A stretch of DNA of 63,283 bases from JAGLTQ01 sp964605385 (GTDB taxonomy: Bacteria > Pseudomonadota > Gammaproteobacteria > UBA6429 > Thiohalophilaceae): the NCBI GenBank assembly GCA_964605385.1, contig CAZSCK010000003.1, positions 1 to 63,283 of the forward strand, written 5' to 3'. Positions 1 through 7,896 of this stretch are shown in pieces. Both the position numbers and the translations under genes were made by a program. The notes beneath the pieces were generated by a model. That model was not told the DNA's origin and did not search any database. It saw only the letters and a program-made list of their open reading frames with translations. Positions within the stretch are counted from its first letter, which is position 1. Each line of letters opens with the position of its first letter.

Positions 1-564
1 CGTGGCTTTACTTCGCTTTCTGAAAGTGTCGATATCAGAACTTTAACTCGAATGATGACCAAATGGTTTCATAATGTTACTGATGTTATTTCTAAGCATG
101 GTGGTATTGTTGATAAATTTATAGGTGATTGTGTTTTTGCTCGCTGGGAATCGGATATTAATGAAGCACAGTCGGTAATGAAAGCATTGCAAGCAGCGGT
201 AGAAATAAATGATGTTACCGAAGAGTTAAATAACAATTCGGCTGAAGTATCTGAAAAACTACGTATTGGTGTAGGTATTAATACCGGTGTTGCATCAATG
301 GGCATTGGGCAGGATGCAACGGCATTAGGTGATGCTGTTAATATTGCTTTTCGTCTGGAGAGTGCAACAAAAGTATTAGGTTCTGATATTGTTATGAGCG
401 AATCATCATACTGTTCTTTGCCTGAAGACTGTATGGCAGGTGAAAAACAGCATATACGCGTAAAAGGTAAACGAGATGTTCTGCGAATATGCAGCTTGCA
501 TTTTGATGATGTGAAAAATATGCTGCATTCATTTAATGAACAGCTAACTCAAAAACAAGGTTGA
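1..564 (+). CDS. Class III adenylate/guanylate cyclase catalytic domain, 5' truncated by window edge
   Basis: The reading frame is open from base 1, so the N-terminus lies outside the window; 187 residues are visible. It begins RGFTSLSE, the start of the class III cyclase catalytic core just after its first metal-binding Asp. GGIVDKFIGD follows (second metal site), then GVGINTGVASMGIG and LGDAVNIAFRLE, the dimer-interface and adenine/ribose-contact segments. The family makes cAMP or cGMP from ATP or GTP; which one cannot be decided here. Upstream sensor domains are unseen. It meets the next gene tail to tail with no spacer. A cyclic-nucleotide-binding protein is encoded about 1.2 kb further on, so a local second-messenger circuit is possible (inference). 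Confidence 0.9.
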   Translation, partial: RGFTSLSESVDIRTLTRMMTKWFHNVTDVISKHGGIVDKFIGDCVFARWESDINEAQSVMKALQAAVEINDVTEELNNNSAEVSEKLRIGVGINTGVASMGIGQDATALGDAVNIAFRLESATKVLGSDIVMSESSYCSLPEDCMAGEKQHIRVKGKRDVLRICSLHFDDVKNMLHSFNEQLTQKQG

Positions 565-963
565 TTAGGATACCAGCAGACGTATTTCATTCATCAGATT
601 TTCCATATCACTTTTAATACCATTTATTGTTTGCACAGCCTGGTTAGCTAATTCCAGATCTTCTATATTTTGTTCAGCTGTTTCTTTTTCAAGAATCGTT
701 CGCCCCTTTTCTGCTAGCCGTACTTTTTCATCCTCTATAAATTGAGCTAGATAAACATAAGCCTGGATTAGACCTTCTTGTATTTTTTCATCTGCTTTAT
801 CGACAGTTAAAATAAGTATTTGGATAGCTATTTTAATTTGTTCTTTTTCATAGGGAAGTTGGGATATTGGAACGCCATAAATTGAAGGATTGGTTGCAGA
901 TAGCAATTTCCCATATTCACTGACAATAATTTCAGCTTGTTCTGTACTCATTGATGACGTCAT
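565..963 (-). CDS. Small hypothetical helical protein
   Basis: 132 residues, acidic and largely helical, with no signal peptide or membrane segment. The C-terminal half (EKGRTILEKETAEQNIEDLE onward) has the spacing of a short coiled coil. I do not recognise the family. The stop codon directly abuts the stop of the convergent cyclase gene. The start (MTSSMSTEQ) has an alternative Met four codons in. It is divergent from the NERD-like gene at 1064, with about 100 bp of shared upstream DNA. Probably cytoplasmic; function unknown. Confidence 0.6.
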   Translation of the reverse strand: MTSSMSTEQAEIIVSEYGKLLSATNPSIYGVPISQLPYEKEQIKIAIQILILTVDKADEKIQEGLIQAYVYLAQFIEDEKVRLAEKGRTILEKETAEQNIEDLELANQAVQTINGIKSDMENLMNEIRLLVS

Positions 964-1063
964 TATTTTTCTTTTTTTATTTCCATTTGTTCAGCTGATT
1001 TAATTTGCTAAACTCGGTACGATAAGCTTGTTATATTTATTATACCAGAATTGAGTATTCACA

Positions 1064-1768
1064 ATGTCAGAACTGTTCCTAATAATAAAAAATTTTATGC
1101 TGGACAACCCCACTTTAATGACGTGGTTGGTTGCAGGGTTAATGTTGATTCTGGGCTTGTTTTTACAAAGCATCTGGATTAAAGAATATATTAGGGAATG
1201 GAAGTTAAATAGCCTGTTAAAAAATGTTGGGGCTGAGTCATTGCATAATGTCAGTATCACAGACGGTATGGATGGGAAAATATTTATTGAGCATTTAATT
1301 CTTACGCCTGATAATATTTTATTATTAGCAGTTAAAAAATTTCGTGGATTGATTTTTGCAGCAGAGAAAATCGATTTATGGACTCAGGTTATAGGTAAAA
1401 AAAGCTATAAGTTTGAGAACCCGTTACATCAGATTGAAAATGATATTCTTGCATTAAATGCAAAAATTGAAAACACGAAAATATTGGGGAAAGTGTTATT
1501 TATAAGTGGCAGTGAATTTCCAAAAGGAAAACCAGAAGATGTTATTGCCATATCAGACATTAAGGGTTGGTCTAAAGAATATGCTAATGTAGAAATCTCA
1601 GGGGCATTACTTAACGACTGGAATCAATTAACAGCGTTAGCGGTTAGCGATGCTTTGGATAAAGGTGTTTTTATAGATAAAGATAAATCATCCGGGTTGA
1701 ATTTCTTTTCCCTTGTGATGATTATAATTTCTGTATCGCTTTGGCTTGTGTGGCGATTGAAGTTTTAA
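1064..1768 (+). CDS. Membrane protein with degenerate NERD-like domain
   Basis: 234 residues: an N-terminal membrane helix (about residues 18-37), a cytoplasmic-type domain, and a C-terminal membrane helix (about 213-231). The middle resembles the nuclease-related NERD domain: IEHLILTPDNILLL, FRG.I and W.QVIGKKSYKFENPLHQ match the IDH...G..V.E.K...G.I...W.......NP..Q pattern. Two key positions differ: the usual IDH is IEH and the usual E.K pair reads AVK. Nuclease activity is therefore doubtful and the domain may be a structural relic. It stands alone between divergent and convergent neighbours. The family call is moderate; the cellular role is unknown. Confidence 0.65.
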   Translation: MSELFLIIKNFMLDNPTLMTWLVAGLMLILGLFLQSIWIKEYIREWKLNSLLKNVGAESLHNVSITDGMDGKIFIEHLILTPDNILLLAVKKFRGLIFAAEKIDLWTQVIGKKSYKFENPLHQIENDILALNAKIENTKILGKVLFISGSEFPKGKPEDVIAISDIKGWSKEYANVEISGALLNDWNQLTALAVSDALDKGVFIDKDKSSGLNFFSLVMIIISVSLWLVWRLKF

Positions 1769-1776
1769 TTATTACT

Positions 1777-4700
1777 CTATTTGTTATTTTGCGATTTTTT
1801 TGGGTTTTCAGCTTCAGATAATACATTTTTCCAGCCTTGCATAATATTATCCATTTTATTACCAACTTTTTTCTTTATACTAACTTTATTAGTATCTGCA
1901 CGTAATACTTTTTTGCGGATAATTTTAGTTTTTGCAATAGCTGTTGTTTGAACAGTATCATTACCGCTATTAAATAAAGCTGCAATGGATTGTACTTTTA
2001 AGGTGTTGGTTGCATGTAAAGTGAAAATGGCGCCGGCCAGGATCATCAAAAATGATGCTGCAATAGCAAGCGTATTGGATTTTGAACTTTGGTTCTTTCT
2101 TATATACGCTTGTTTGTCGAATTGCGGAATATCATACGATGTTGCTGTATGTGATTCTGGTTGATTCAAGAAAACGTTGTTTCTATTTGCCGTTCCCTGT
2201 TCTTGTTGAGGAAAAATCATAACAGACTTTTGTGCAGGTTCAGTGGGTTCAATTGATATCTGAGTTAAAGCTGATTCAGCCCGTGTTCTTTGTGAAACAA
2301 CAGGTTGTTCAGTCTGCTCGGATACTTTAGCGGCTATTTCAGGTTCTTTGAAAATAAAGAGATCATCATTTCCTTCCAGGATAGTCCGATCATTTGATTT
2401 ATGTACTTTTACATTAGCTGAAGATTGTTGAGCTATTTTGTATTCCTGTGACTGAGTCAGCTTAGCTTTTATTGCTTCAGCTTTTCGTTGTGCTTCGTCA
2501 TCATTAATGGGGTCAATAGTAGATATGCCAGGAATACTCACGGCTTTATAATCTACATTTTCTTCTGTAACCAGCTCTATTAAAATTTCTTCTTCGATAA
2601 TTTGAACTTCTTGTTCAGCGACAATGGCTTTCTTGGATTGTTCTTTTAATTCAGATATAGCACGAGCCGCTTGAGCTTCAATTTGTTTACGAGTTTCTTC
2701 AAGCTCGCCATGCAAACGCAGTGCATCTTCTTTCGCTTTTAGGCGTATTGCGTCTGCTTCGGCATCAGCCTGTTGTGTTTTTATTGCACTTAGCTTGTCT
2801 GCTTGTTCTTTCGCTCCAGCAAGTATTACATCATGCTTACGTTTCTCTTCTTCCTGGGATTGCTGCAGTTTTTGGCTTAATAGTGCGCGAGTTTCTTCTA
2901 TTTCTAAACGAACTTGCTTGGCGTCATTTAATGCTTCAAGACGAATCTCATCTGCTTCATGTTTAACTTTGAGAGCCGATTTTTTGATAATTTCTTCTTC
3001 TTCTTTTAGTCGGGCAGCATCTTGTTCCATTTTTTGACGAGCCGCTTCAACTTCGGCACGCAAATATTCAGCTTCTTCGATAGCACGTTGTTTAATAAGT
3101 TCTGCTTCTTTTTCCGCTTGCTCTGCAGCAGCTGTAGACTGCTTCATCATTTCTTCTGCCTGGCGCATTGCTTTATCTGTTTCTTGTTGACGCAGTTCAA
3201 TGGCTTCTCTTTCTGCTTGAGCTTTGGCTAATTCTTGTGAGGCTTTTTCTGCACGTAATTGTTCAGCTTCTTCGATAGCACGTTGTTTAATGAGTGCTGC
3301 TTCTTTTTCAGCTTGAGCTAATTTCTGTGAAACTTTTTCTGCTCGTAGAAGTTCAGCTTCTTCAATAGCGCGTTGTTTGATAAGTGCTGCCGCCTTTTTT
3401 GCCTGCTCAGCCTGCTTCATCATTTCTTCAGCATGACGTTGTTCTGCTTCTTCAGCCGCACGTAGTTTGATGAGTTTCGCATCTTTTTCTGCTTGCTGGC
3501 GCGTTTGTTCTGCTGCAGCTTCAGACTGTTTCATCATTTCTTCAGCACGAAGTATATTTTCAGTTGTTTCTTTTTGGCGAAGTTCAATTGCTTTGGTTTC
3601 AGCCTGGGCTTTGGCTAATTCTTGTGATGCTTTTATTTTTAACTGTGCAGTTTCCATTTCTACGGAAGAAAAGTGCTGGTTTTTCTTTGCAATGCGAGCA
3701 CGTGATTCAGCAAGTTCTTTTTTGTGCTTGATAATATTTTGTTCAGCTTTTTCGCGCGCAGCTTTAATTTGTTCTTGCTGAGCAGCGAGCTGTTCCGTTT
3801 GTTTTTTAGCTAATACTGCTTGCTCTTTTGCTTTAGCAGAGATTGAGCTTTGCTGAGCCATCGGTTTTGCAACAGGTTTAGTTGTTTTCCTGGTGCTTGT
3901 TGAGTTGTTTAAGCCACCTTTCAGGACGCTACATTTTAATAAGCCACCTTGAATCATCAGGAATGCGGCAGCGGCACTTTGCGAACCATCGTTACAAACA
4001 AGTAAATACTCACGTTCTGCATTTAAACTATCAAATTTCATTCTCAACATGCTAAGTGGAATGTTGACAGCGCCTTCAACCGGGCTTTCTTTAGCTTGTT
4101 GCTCTGAGCGGACATCAATTATAAGACTGCCTTCATTTAGTTTTGTCTTTGTTTCGCTGTCTTCATAATAAGTAATAAGGGGGGTAATCAATAAGTTTAA
4201 GAAATCCTTCTTTTTCAATCTCATTAATGTGCCATCTTCACGCATGGTGATTGTGGCATTACGTGAACCGTTGCTAATGAGTGCTTCTTCACCAAAACCG
4301 CTACCCGTTGGTAATACGGCGAGTAAAACATTGGCTGAATTTTCGTAAGGTTGACGGTGCACATTACAGGTGCCAGATTTAATAATGTAATAATTATCGT
4401 CCGTACCACCCTGTTTAATGACAACTTGATCTTTCTTAGCCGGAATTTCTTCCATGTGCGTTAGCAATTTCTGAATATTTTCAGTTGGCAGTTGTAAAAA
4501 GGCTGGAGACTGTAAGAATGTGAGCATCCAGTCATCACTGTCATCTGCGCTAATTTCGGTAACTTCATAGGCAGAGGTCAATTGAGGTTCATCGCTCATT
4601 AGAAGCTCGAGTAAATCAGCGTCTATATATAATAGAGTAGAGGCTGCTTTAGTTTTTAATGTGACTGTACGTGGTGAGCCTTCAGCAATCGGTGTTTTAA

Positions 4701-4944
4701 GTGCTGATTTGCTCTTAATTACTGTTGTTTTAGTTTCTCCGGCTACTGCAACTTCAATTTGACCTGAAAGCAAGTAAATTTGGCGTGAGTCTTTCTCGCT
4801 ATGGCGGCAAATAATTCGTCCGGCAGGGATTTCATCGATAATTGATTTAGCAGCGAGTTCATCCAACAAAATAGGGTTAAGCCTATTTAATGGTTCTAGC
4901 GTTTTGAGTACTTTGCGGTCAATTTGTTTTGATGAATTTTTCAT
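1777..4944 (-). CDS. Membrane-anchored protein with two cNMP-binding domains, rhodanese domain and long coiled coil
   Basis: 1055 residues from the ATG at 4944; the frame runs into the assembly gap, but if the gap flanks overlap a TAA lies a few codons upstream, favouring this start. Order: a degenerate cNMP-binding fold (about 18-125), a second one (145-255) with phosphate-cassette residues GFGEEAL...R228NA, a rhodanese domain (270-346; IIDVRS, then C317NDGSQS as the candidate persulfide Cys), an Ala/Glu/Lys-rich coiled coil (about 365-800), a linker, one membrane helix near 958-980, and a basic tail. The coiled coil holds near-repeats of LIKQRAIEEAE, also visible as DNA repeats near 3070, 3265 and 3360. 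Likely a cyclic-nucleotide-responsive scaffold at the inner membrane; partner unknown. A CRP-type site lies upstream at 5176. Confidence 0.85.
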   Translation of the reverse strand: MKNSSKQIDRKVLKTLEPLNRLNPILLDELAAKSIIDEIPAGRIICRHSEKDSRQIYLLSGQIEVAVAGETKTTVIKSKSALKTPIAEGSPRTVTLKTKAASTLLYIDADLLELLMSDEPQLTSAYEVTEISADDSDDWMLTFLQSPAFLQLPTENIQKLLTHMEEIPAKKDQVVIKQGGTDDNYYIIKSGTCNVHRQPYENSANVLLAVLPTGSGFGEEALISNGSRNATITMREDGTLMRLKKKDFLNLLITPLITYYEDSETKTKLNEGSLIIDVRSEQQAKESPVEGAVNIPLSMLRMKFDSLNAEREYLLVCNDGSQSAAAAFLMIQGGLLKCSVLKGGLNNSTSTRKTTKPVAKPMAQQSSISAKAKEQAVLAKKQTEQLAAQQEQIKAAREKAEQNIIKHKKELAESRARIAKKNQHFSSVEMETAQLKIKASQELAKAQAETKAIELRQKETTENILRAEEMMKQSEAAAEQTRQQAEKDAKLIKLRAAEEAEQRHAEEMMKQAEQAKKAAALIKQRAIEEAELLRAEKVSQKLAQAEKEAALIKQRAIEEAEQLRAEKASQELAKAQAEREAIELRQQETDKAMRQAEEMMKQSTAAAEQAEKEAELIKQRAIEEAEYLRAEVEAARQKMEQDAARLKEEEEIIKKSALKVKHEADEIRLEALNDAKQVRLEIEETRALLSQKLQQSQEEEKRKHDVILAGAKEQADKLSAIKTQQADAEADAIRLKAKEDALRLHGELEETRKQIEAQAARAISELKEQSKKAIVAEQEVQIIEEEILIELVTEENVDYKAVSIPGISTIDPINDDEAQRKAEAIKAKLTQSQEYKIAQQSSANVKVHKSNDRTILEGNDDLFIFKEPEIAAKVSEQTEQPVVSQRTRAESALTQISIEPTEPAQKSVMIFPQQEQGTANRNNVFLNQPESHTATSYDIPQFDKQAYIRKNQSSKSNTLAIAASFLMILAGAIFTLHATNTLKVQSIAALFNSGNDTVQTTAIAKTKIIRKKVLRADTNKVSIKKKVGNKMDNIMQGWKNVLSEAENPKKSQNNK

Positions 4945-4961
4945 TACGTCACTATTTATCG

Positions 4962-5061
4962 NNNNNNNNNNNNNNNNNNNNNNNNNNNNNNNNNNNNNNN
5001 NNNNNNNNNNNNNNNNNNNNNNNNNNNNNNNNNNNNNNNNNNNNNNNNNNNNNNNNNNNNN
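4962..5061. other. Assembly gap (100 N)
   Basis: One hundred N between the start of the cNMP-binding protein gene and its upstream region. The twelve bases before the gap and the twelve after it are identical (CACTATTTATCG), which suggests two overlapping contig ends that were not merged. The real gap may be zero or negative. Confidence 0.95.
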
Positions 5062-5148
5062 CACTATTTATCGTGTTTTACATTGTCTGAAATATCAGAG
5101 GGATACTGTCTTATCGTCTACTTTGACACCATCCTTAGCGACGATCAA

Positions 5149-5191
5149 ACTTTAGTCTAGATTTTGTTTATAGAGTGTGAATTGGCTCACA
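5149..5191 (-). promoter_or_regulatory. Predicted CRP/Vfr-type site and class II promoter for the cNMP-binding protein gene
   Basis: 5176-5191 reads TGTGAATTGGCTCACA, a perfect TGTGA-N6-TCACA core. On the minus strand a -10-like TAAAGT occupies 5154-5149, which would put the start site near 5142 and the palindrome centre at about -41.5, the class II activator geometry. The site lies about 230 bp upstream of the start at 4944, with the assembly gap in between. Confidence 0.6.
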
Positions 5192-5256
5192 AAGACTTCG
5201 ATATTGAGCTAAATAATAAGTAAAACGTGATCTTTAGCAGGGAGAAAAAGTGATTT

Positions 5257-5277
5257 AACCATATTATTTTTATGGTT
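5257..5277 (-). terminator. Candidate AT-rich hairpin terminator after cluster A
   Basis: AACCATA (5257-5263) pairs with TATGGTT (5271-5277) across a 7-base loop. A T-run follows on the plus side, and a T5 run follows about 7 bases after the stem on the minus side. It sits just past the stop codon at 5285 of the last cluster A gene. The weak AT stem keeps confidence modest. Confidence 0.45.
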
Positions 5278-5284
5278 ATTTTTC

Positions 5285-5974
5285 TCAAAAACTTCTTTTA
5301 AAATAGATCCGGCCCCCATTTCTGTATCCAGTTAGCCGTTCTATCCCAATATCAGCGCTAGGATCAGGCTTGAAATTGATGCCAAAACGGTAACCCAGGT
5401 GTTTAGAAGCACTAAAGCGTGTGATTTGGCTGATATTTCCCGAATCGCGTTGTTCGCCTGATAAACTCTGGTATTCCGCGGCCAGAATCAGGCTAATTTT
5501 GTCGAGTGGCCGAAGTTCTACTTCACTAAAAAATAAAGTTTCATGCCAGGCAAACTCTGAGTTTTGGTTAGTACTTTTGGCTTCAGTCCTGTTGTAACGA
5601 TAATTGAGGTTGAGCGTTAGTGAGACAAAAGGATAATCAATGGGTAAGAAGCGTAATAGTATGCCGAAATATTGACCTGAACTAAACTGAGCTGAAGCGA
5701 GCGGGTTATCTATTTGGCTCATGTCAATATAGCCAAGCTCGAGTCCACCGTGGAAATATTTACTAAAAGATTCGTACCAACTTATTCCAACTTGATCAGA
5801 TTTCACTTGATAAGCTTTAGTAGGAAAATCAAAATATGTTGTCTGACTTTGTGCGGATAGAGAAAACTCTATTAAGCTATTATTAATACGTTGAGTGGCA
5901 TTAATGAATTTTAATGGCAAGAAAAATAGTAGACATAAAAAAATAAACTGAACACTATTTTTTCTAAAAATCAT
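5285..5974 (-). CDS. Outer-membrane beta-barrel-like protein, last gene of cluster A
   Basis: 229 residues with a Sec signal peptide (hydrophobic FIFLCLLFFLPL; cleavage probably after INA near residue 26). The remainder is alternating short strands rich in aromatic residues, such as VSLTLNLNYRYN and HLGYRFGINF, and it ends in Phe, as outer-membrane barrels often do. No named family is recognised. Its ATG directly follows the stop codon of the TonB-like gene (TAA then ATG), so it is almost certainly co-translated. By position it may be the outer-membrane partner of the TolQ-TolR-TolR-TonB motor. Cluster B has no equivalent here; its large OmpA/barrel protein may play that role. Confidence 0.65.
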   Translation of the reverse strand: MIFRKNSVQFIFLCLLFFLPLKFINATQRINNSLIEFSLSAQSQTTYFDFPTKAYQVKSDQVGISWYESFSKYFHGGLELGYIDMSQIDNPLASAQFSSGQYFGILLRFLPIDYPFVSLTLNLNYRYNRTEAKSTNQNSEFAWHETLFFSEVELRPLDKISLILAAEYQSLSGEQRDSGNISQITRFSASKHLGYRFGINFKPDPSADIGIERLTGYRNGGRIYFKRSF

Positions 5975-6886
5975 TTAGGATGGTAATAAATCAACCGGCA
6001 TCGTCACGGTTACTGTTGCCACATCTTTTGCAGCAAAGCGGAATGATTTAACTCGAGAAACGAGTCGACGTTCTAATGATTTTGAACCGAGCTCACTTGA
6101 AATAATGATACATTTCACAACTTTACCAGCGGGATTAATTGTTAATTCAAAAACCACTTTACCTTGTAATGTAGGATCTTTTCTTAATGCGCGTTGATAT
6201 ATATTTTGCAAAGCGCCTTTGTATTTATCAAATACCAAGGTTAATTCTTCTAAAGTCCTCGCGTTTTGGCCTGAGCTGGTACGTCGAGGTATATTTGTTC
6301 TGCTAGTGCCACCAGCTAAGTTGCTGCTTACTTTTGAGCTTCGTCTTGCTGCTAACCCGGTATTTCCCGTTGCACGGCTGAGTTTTGAGGTATCAATACC
6401 GCCACTGCTTCTTTTAGCTTTAGTTGATAAGACTGAACTGCGTTTTGTTGTTTTTGCACTGGTTCGAGAATTTCGCAATGGCTTTGTAGAGCTTAAAGAT
6501 GAAAGATCAAACATGCTCTGCAAATCCTGAATATCATTGGTCATTGCCATTAGCCCGGATTGTTGAGCTTTTTTCCTGGCTTTGGCTTGCTTTTTCTTTG
6601 CTATTTTTTTCTTGGCTTTCTTTTTAATTGATTTTTTCTTTACTGCTTTAGCTTTCACAGCTTTAGGTTTTTGCAAACGTTTTTGTGTGATCAATTTTGC
6701 GAGGTGCGGAGAAATTTGTTTAAGTTGCTTTTTTTCAACTTCCGGTGAAGGTAACCATGGAATGATTGAACCAAAGAGAATAAATGTAAGAAGAACCCAT
6801 TTAACTAAACGTAAAAAACGTTCATCATTTCGGGTGTTGCTCCACGGAAATACTGGCTCAACGTAATAATTAAATGCAGAAGACAT
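5975..6886 (-). CDS. TonB-like energy-transducing protein with AgmX/PglI-type C-terminal domain (cluster A)
   Basis: 303 residues. One membrane helix (about 28-44) follows a short cytoplasmic N-terminus, then a very basic Lys/Ala linker (about 70-110, AKKK and KKIAKK repeats) that could span periplasm, then a Ser/Arg-rich region. The C-terminal domain (about 220-303) has LTLVFDKYKGAL...YQRALRKDPTLQGKVVF and ends PVDLLPS, the TonB/AgmX-PglI fold. Such proteins carry inner-membrane proton-motive energy to the outer membrane. The paralogue at 37442 shares the FDxYK...LRKxPTLQGK core and the IIPW motif after the helix. One base separates it from the upstream TolR gene. Confidence 0.85.
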   Translation of the reverse strand: MSSAFNYYVEPVFPWSNTRNDERFLRLVKWVLLTFILFGSIIPWLPSPEVEKKQLKQISPHLAKLITQKRLQKPKAVKAKAVKKKSIKKKAKKKIAKKKQAKARKKAQQSGLMAMTNDIQDLQSMFDLSSLSSTKPLRNSRTSAKTTKRSSVLSTKAKRSSGGIDTSKLSRATGNTGLAARRSSKVSSNLAGGTSRTNIPRRTSSGQNARTLEELTLVFDKYKGALQNIYQRALRKDPTLQGKVVFELTINPAGKVVKCIIISSELGSKSLERRLVSRVKSFRFAAKDVATVTVTMPVDLLPS

Positions 6887-6887
6887 A

Positions 6888-7382
6888 TCAGCTTTTTTCT
6901 ACTTGTTTTCGCACTACTGCGAGTGAAATATTTGCGAATTTTGTACCTGCACAGGTAATCATGATTTTTTTAAGTAATTTGTAGGGAATATCTTTGTCGC
7001 CCATTACCGTTATGTTATAGCGTTTTTTCTTTTTAGGTTGTTTTTTTGCATATTTGATCAGCACAAGGGCAAGCTCCGGGATAATCGTTTTATTATTATT
7101 TGTTGCTGCATTTGTACTGATAATAAAGTGCCCGTTAATCTTTATATCTTTCTCACTAACCATAACAACCAGGGATTTCTTTGGTTGTTTATTTGTTGTT
7201 GATGTTGGTAAATGGATCGCTTTTACTGGTGGTAAAGCTTCAGACTCCGAAGATGTCACGAGCAAAAAGAATACCAGGATAGTAAAAATATCCATGAGTG
7301 AAACCATGTTCAATGATGCACCCTTATCTCTACGGTTCTTGTTAAGCGCAATCATTCTTTTTGTGCGGTTAGCGTGACTCAT
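6888..7382 (-). CDS. TolR/ExbD-family stator protein with canonical channel Asp (cluster A)
   Basis: 164 residues: a basic cytoplasmic N-terminus, one membrane helix (about 27-43), and a periplasmic domain. The helix begins LNMVSLMD31IFTILVFFLLV; D31 aligns with the proton-relay Asp of ExbD/TolR. With TolQ/ExbB it forms a proton-driven motor that acts on the TonB-like partner encoded next. The gene lies 8 nt from the other TolR gene and 1 nt from the TonB-like gene. The cluster B paralogue at 36937 shares the LVSLMD-F-ILVFFLL helix and a conserved C-terminus (K-PFKFLKKIM..C versus IPYKLLKKIMITC). Confidence 0.9.
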   Translation of the reverse strand: MSHANRTKRMIALNKNRRDKGASLNMVSLMDIFTILVFFLLVTSSESEALPPVKAIHLPTSTTNKQPKKSLVVMVSEKDIKINGHFIISTNAATNNNKTIIPELALVLIKYAKKQPKKKKRYNITVMGDKDIPYKLLKKIMITCAGTKFANISLAVVRKQVEKS

Positions 7383-7390
7383 ACTTAAAC

Positions 7391-7894
7391 CTATTTAAAT
7401 TTTGGCGCGTCGCCAATTGAAATGTCAGGAAAAAGTTCAGCTTCAATTACTTCACCATCTTCTACAGCATTAAATACACGAACGGCATCCATTGTGTTGA
7501 CCAGAGAGTCATACTTTGAATTCTGTTGGGCTAAAATAGTAATGTTTGTTTTTCCAGGATATTGAATTTTAACCTGCTTTAAAACTTTATTAAGCGTTAT
7601 GAAATGGCCACCTGTTTTAAACGTTTTAATTTTTTTAATAATGCGGTTGTTATTATCAGTCACAACAAAATATTTTTTGCCCATAATCACGTTGATTTCA
7701 AACGTTTTCTTTTTAGGTGCAGAACTACTGGCTTGAGTTGATGTTGGCAAATTAATATCGAGCACGGTTAAATGTGTAAACACACTGGTTATCAGCAAAA
7801 ATGGTACAAGAATTACCATTAAATTCATGAATGCTGTTATATCGAGTTCTACCGTTTCAGGTATTCGAACATGTTTGCCAGAACGTTTTCTCAT
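7391..7894 (-). CDS. TolR/ExbD-family protein with Asn at the channel Asp position (cluster A)
   Basis: 167 residues with the ExbD layout. The helix start reads ELD18ITAFMN24LMVILVPFLL. Aligned to the canonical E-[IL]-N-V-T-P-L-[VI]-D, the family Asn is Asp (D18) and the proton-carrying Asp is Asn (N24). The subunit may therefore be structural or coupled differently from its neighbour at 6888. The paralogue at 36416 has the same swap. It lies 2 nt downstream of the TolQ gene. The periplasmic C-terminus (MDAVRVFNAVEDG...SIGDAPKFK) is shared with the cluster B copy, which ends ISVGDAP. Confidence 0.88.
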   Translation of the reverse strand: MRKRSGKHVRIPETVELDITAFMNLMVILVPFLLITSVFTHLTVLDINLPTSTQASSSAPKKKTFEINVIMGKKYFVVTDNNNRIIKKIKTFKTGGHFITLNKVLKQVKIQYPGKTNITILAQQNSKYDSLVNTMDAVRVFNAVEDGEVIEAELFPDISIGDAPKFK

Positions 7895-7896
7895 TT

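Noticed and set aside
2721..3781. Plus-strand open frames rich in Leu/Ser/Phe opposite the coiled-coil gene
   Set aside because: They are the reverse frames of a repetitive Glu/Lys/Ala coding region; no ribosome-binding sites, no recognisable domains.
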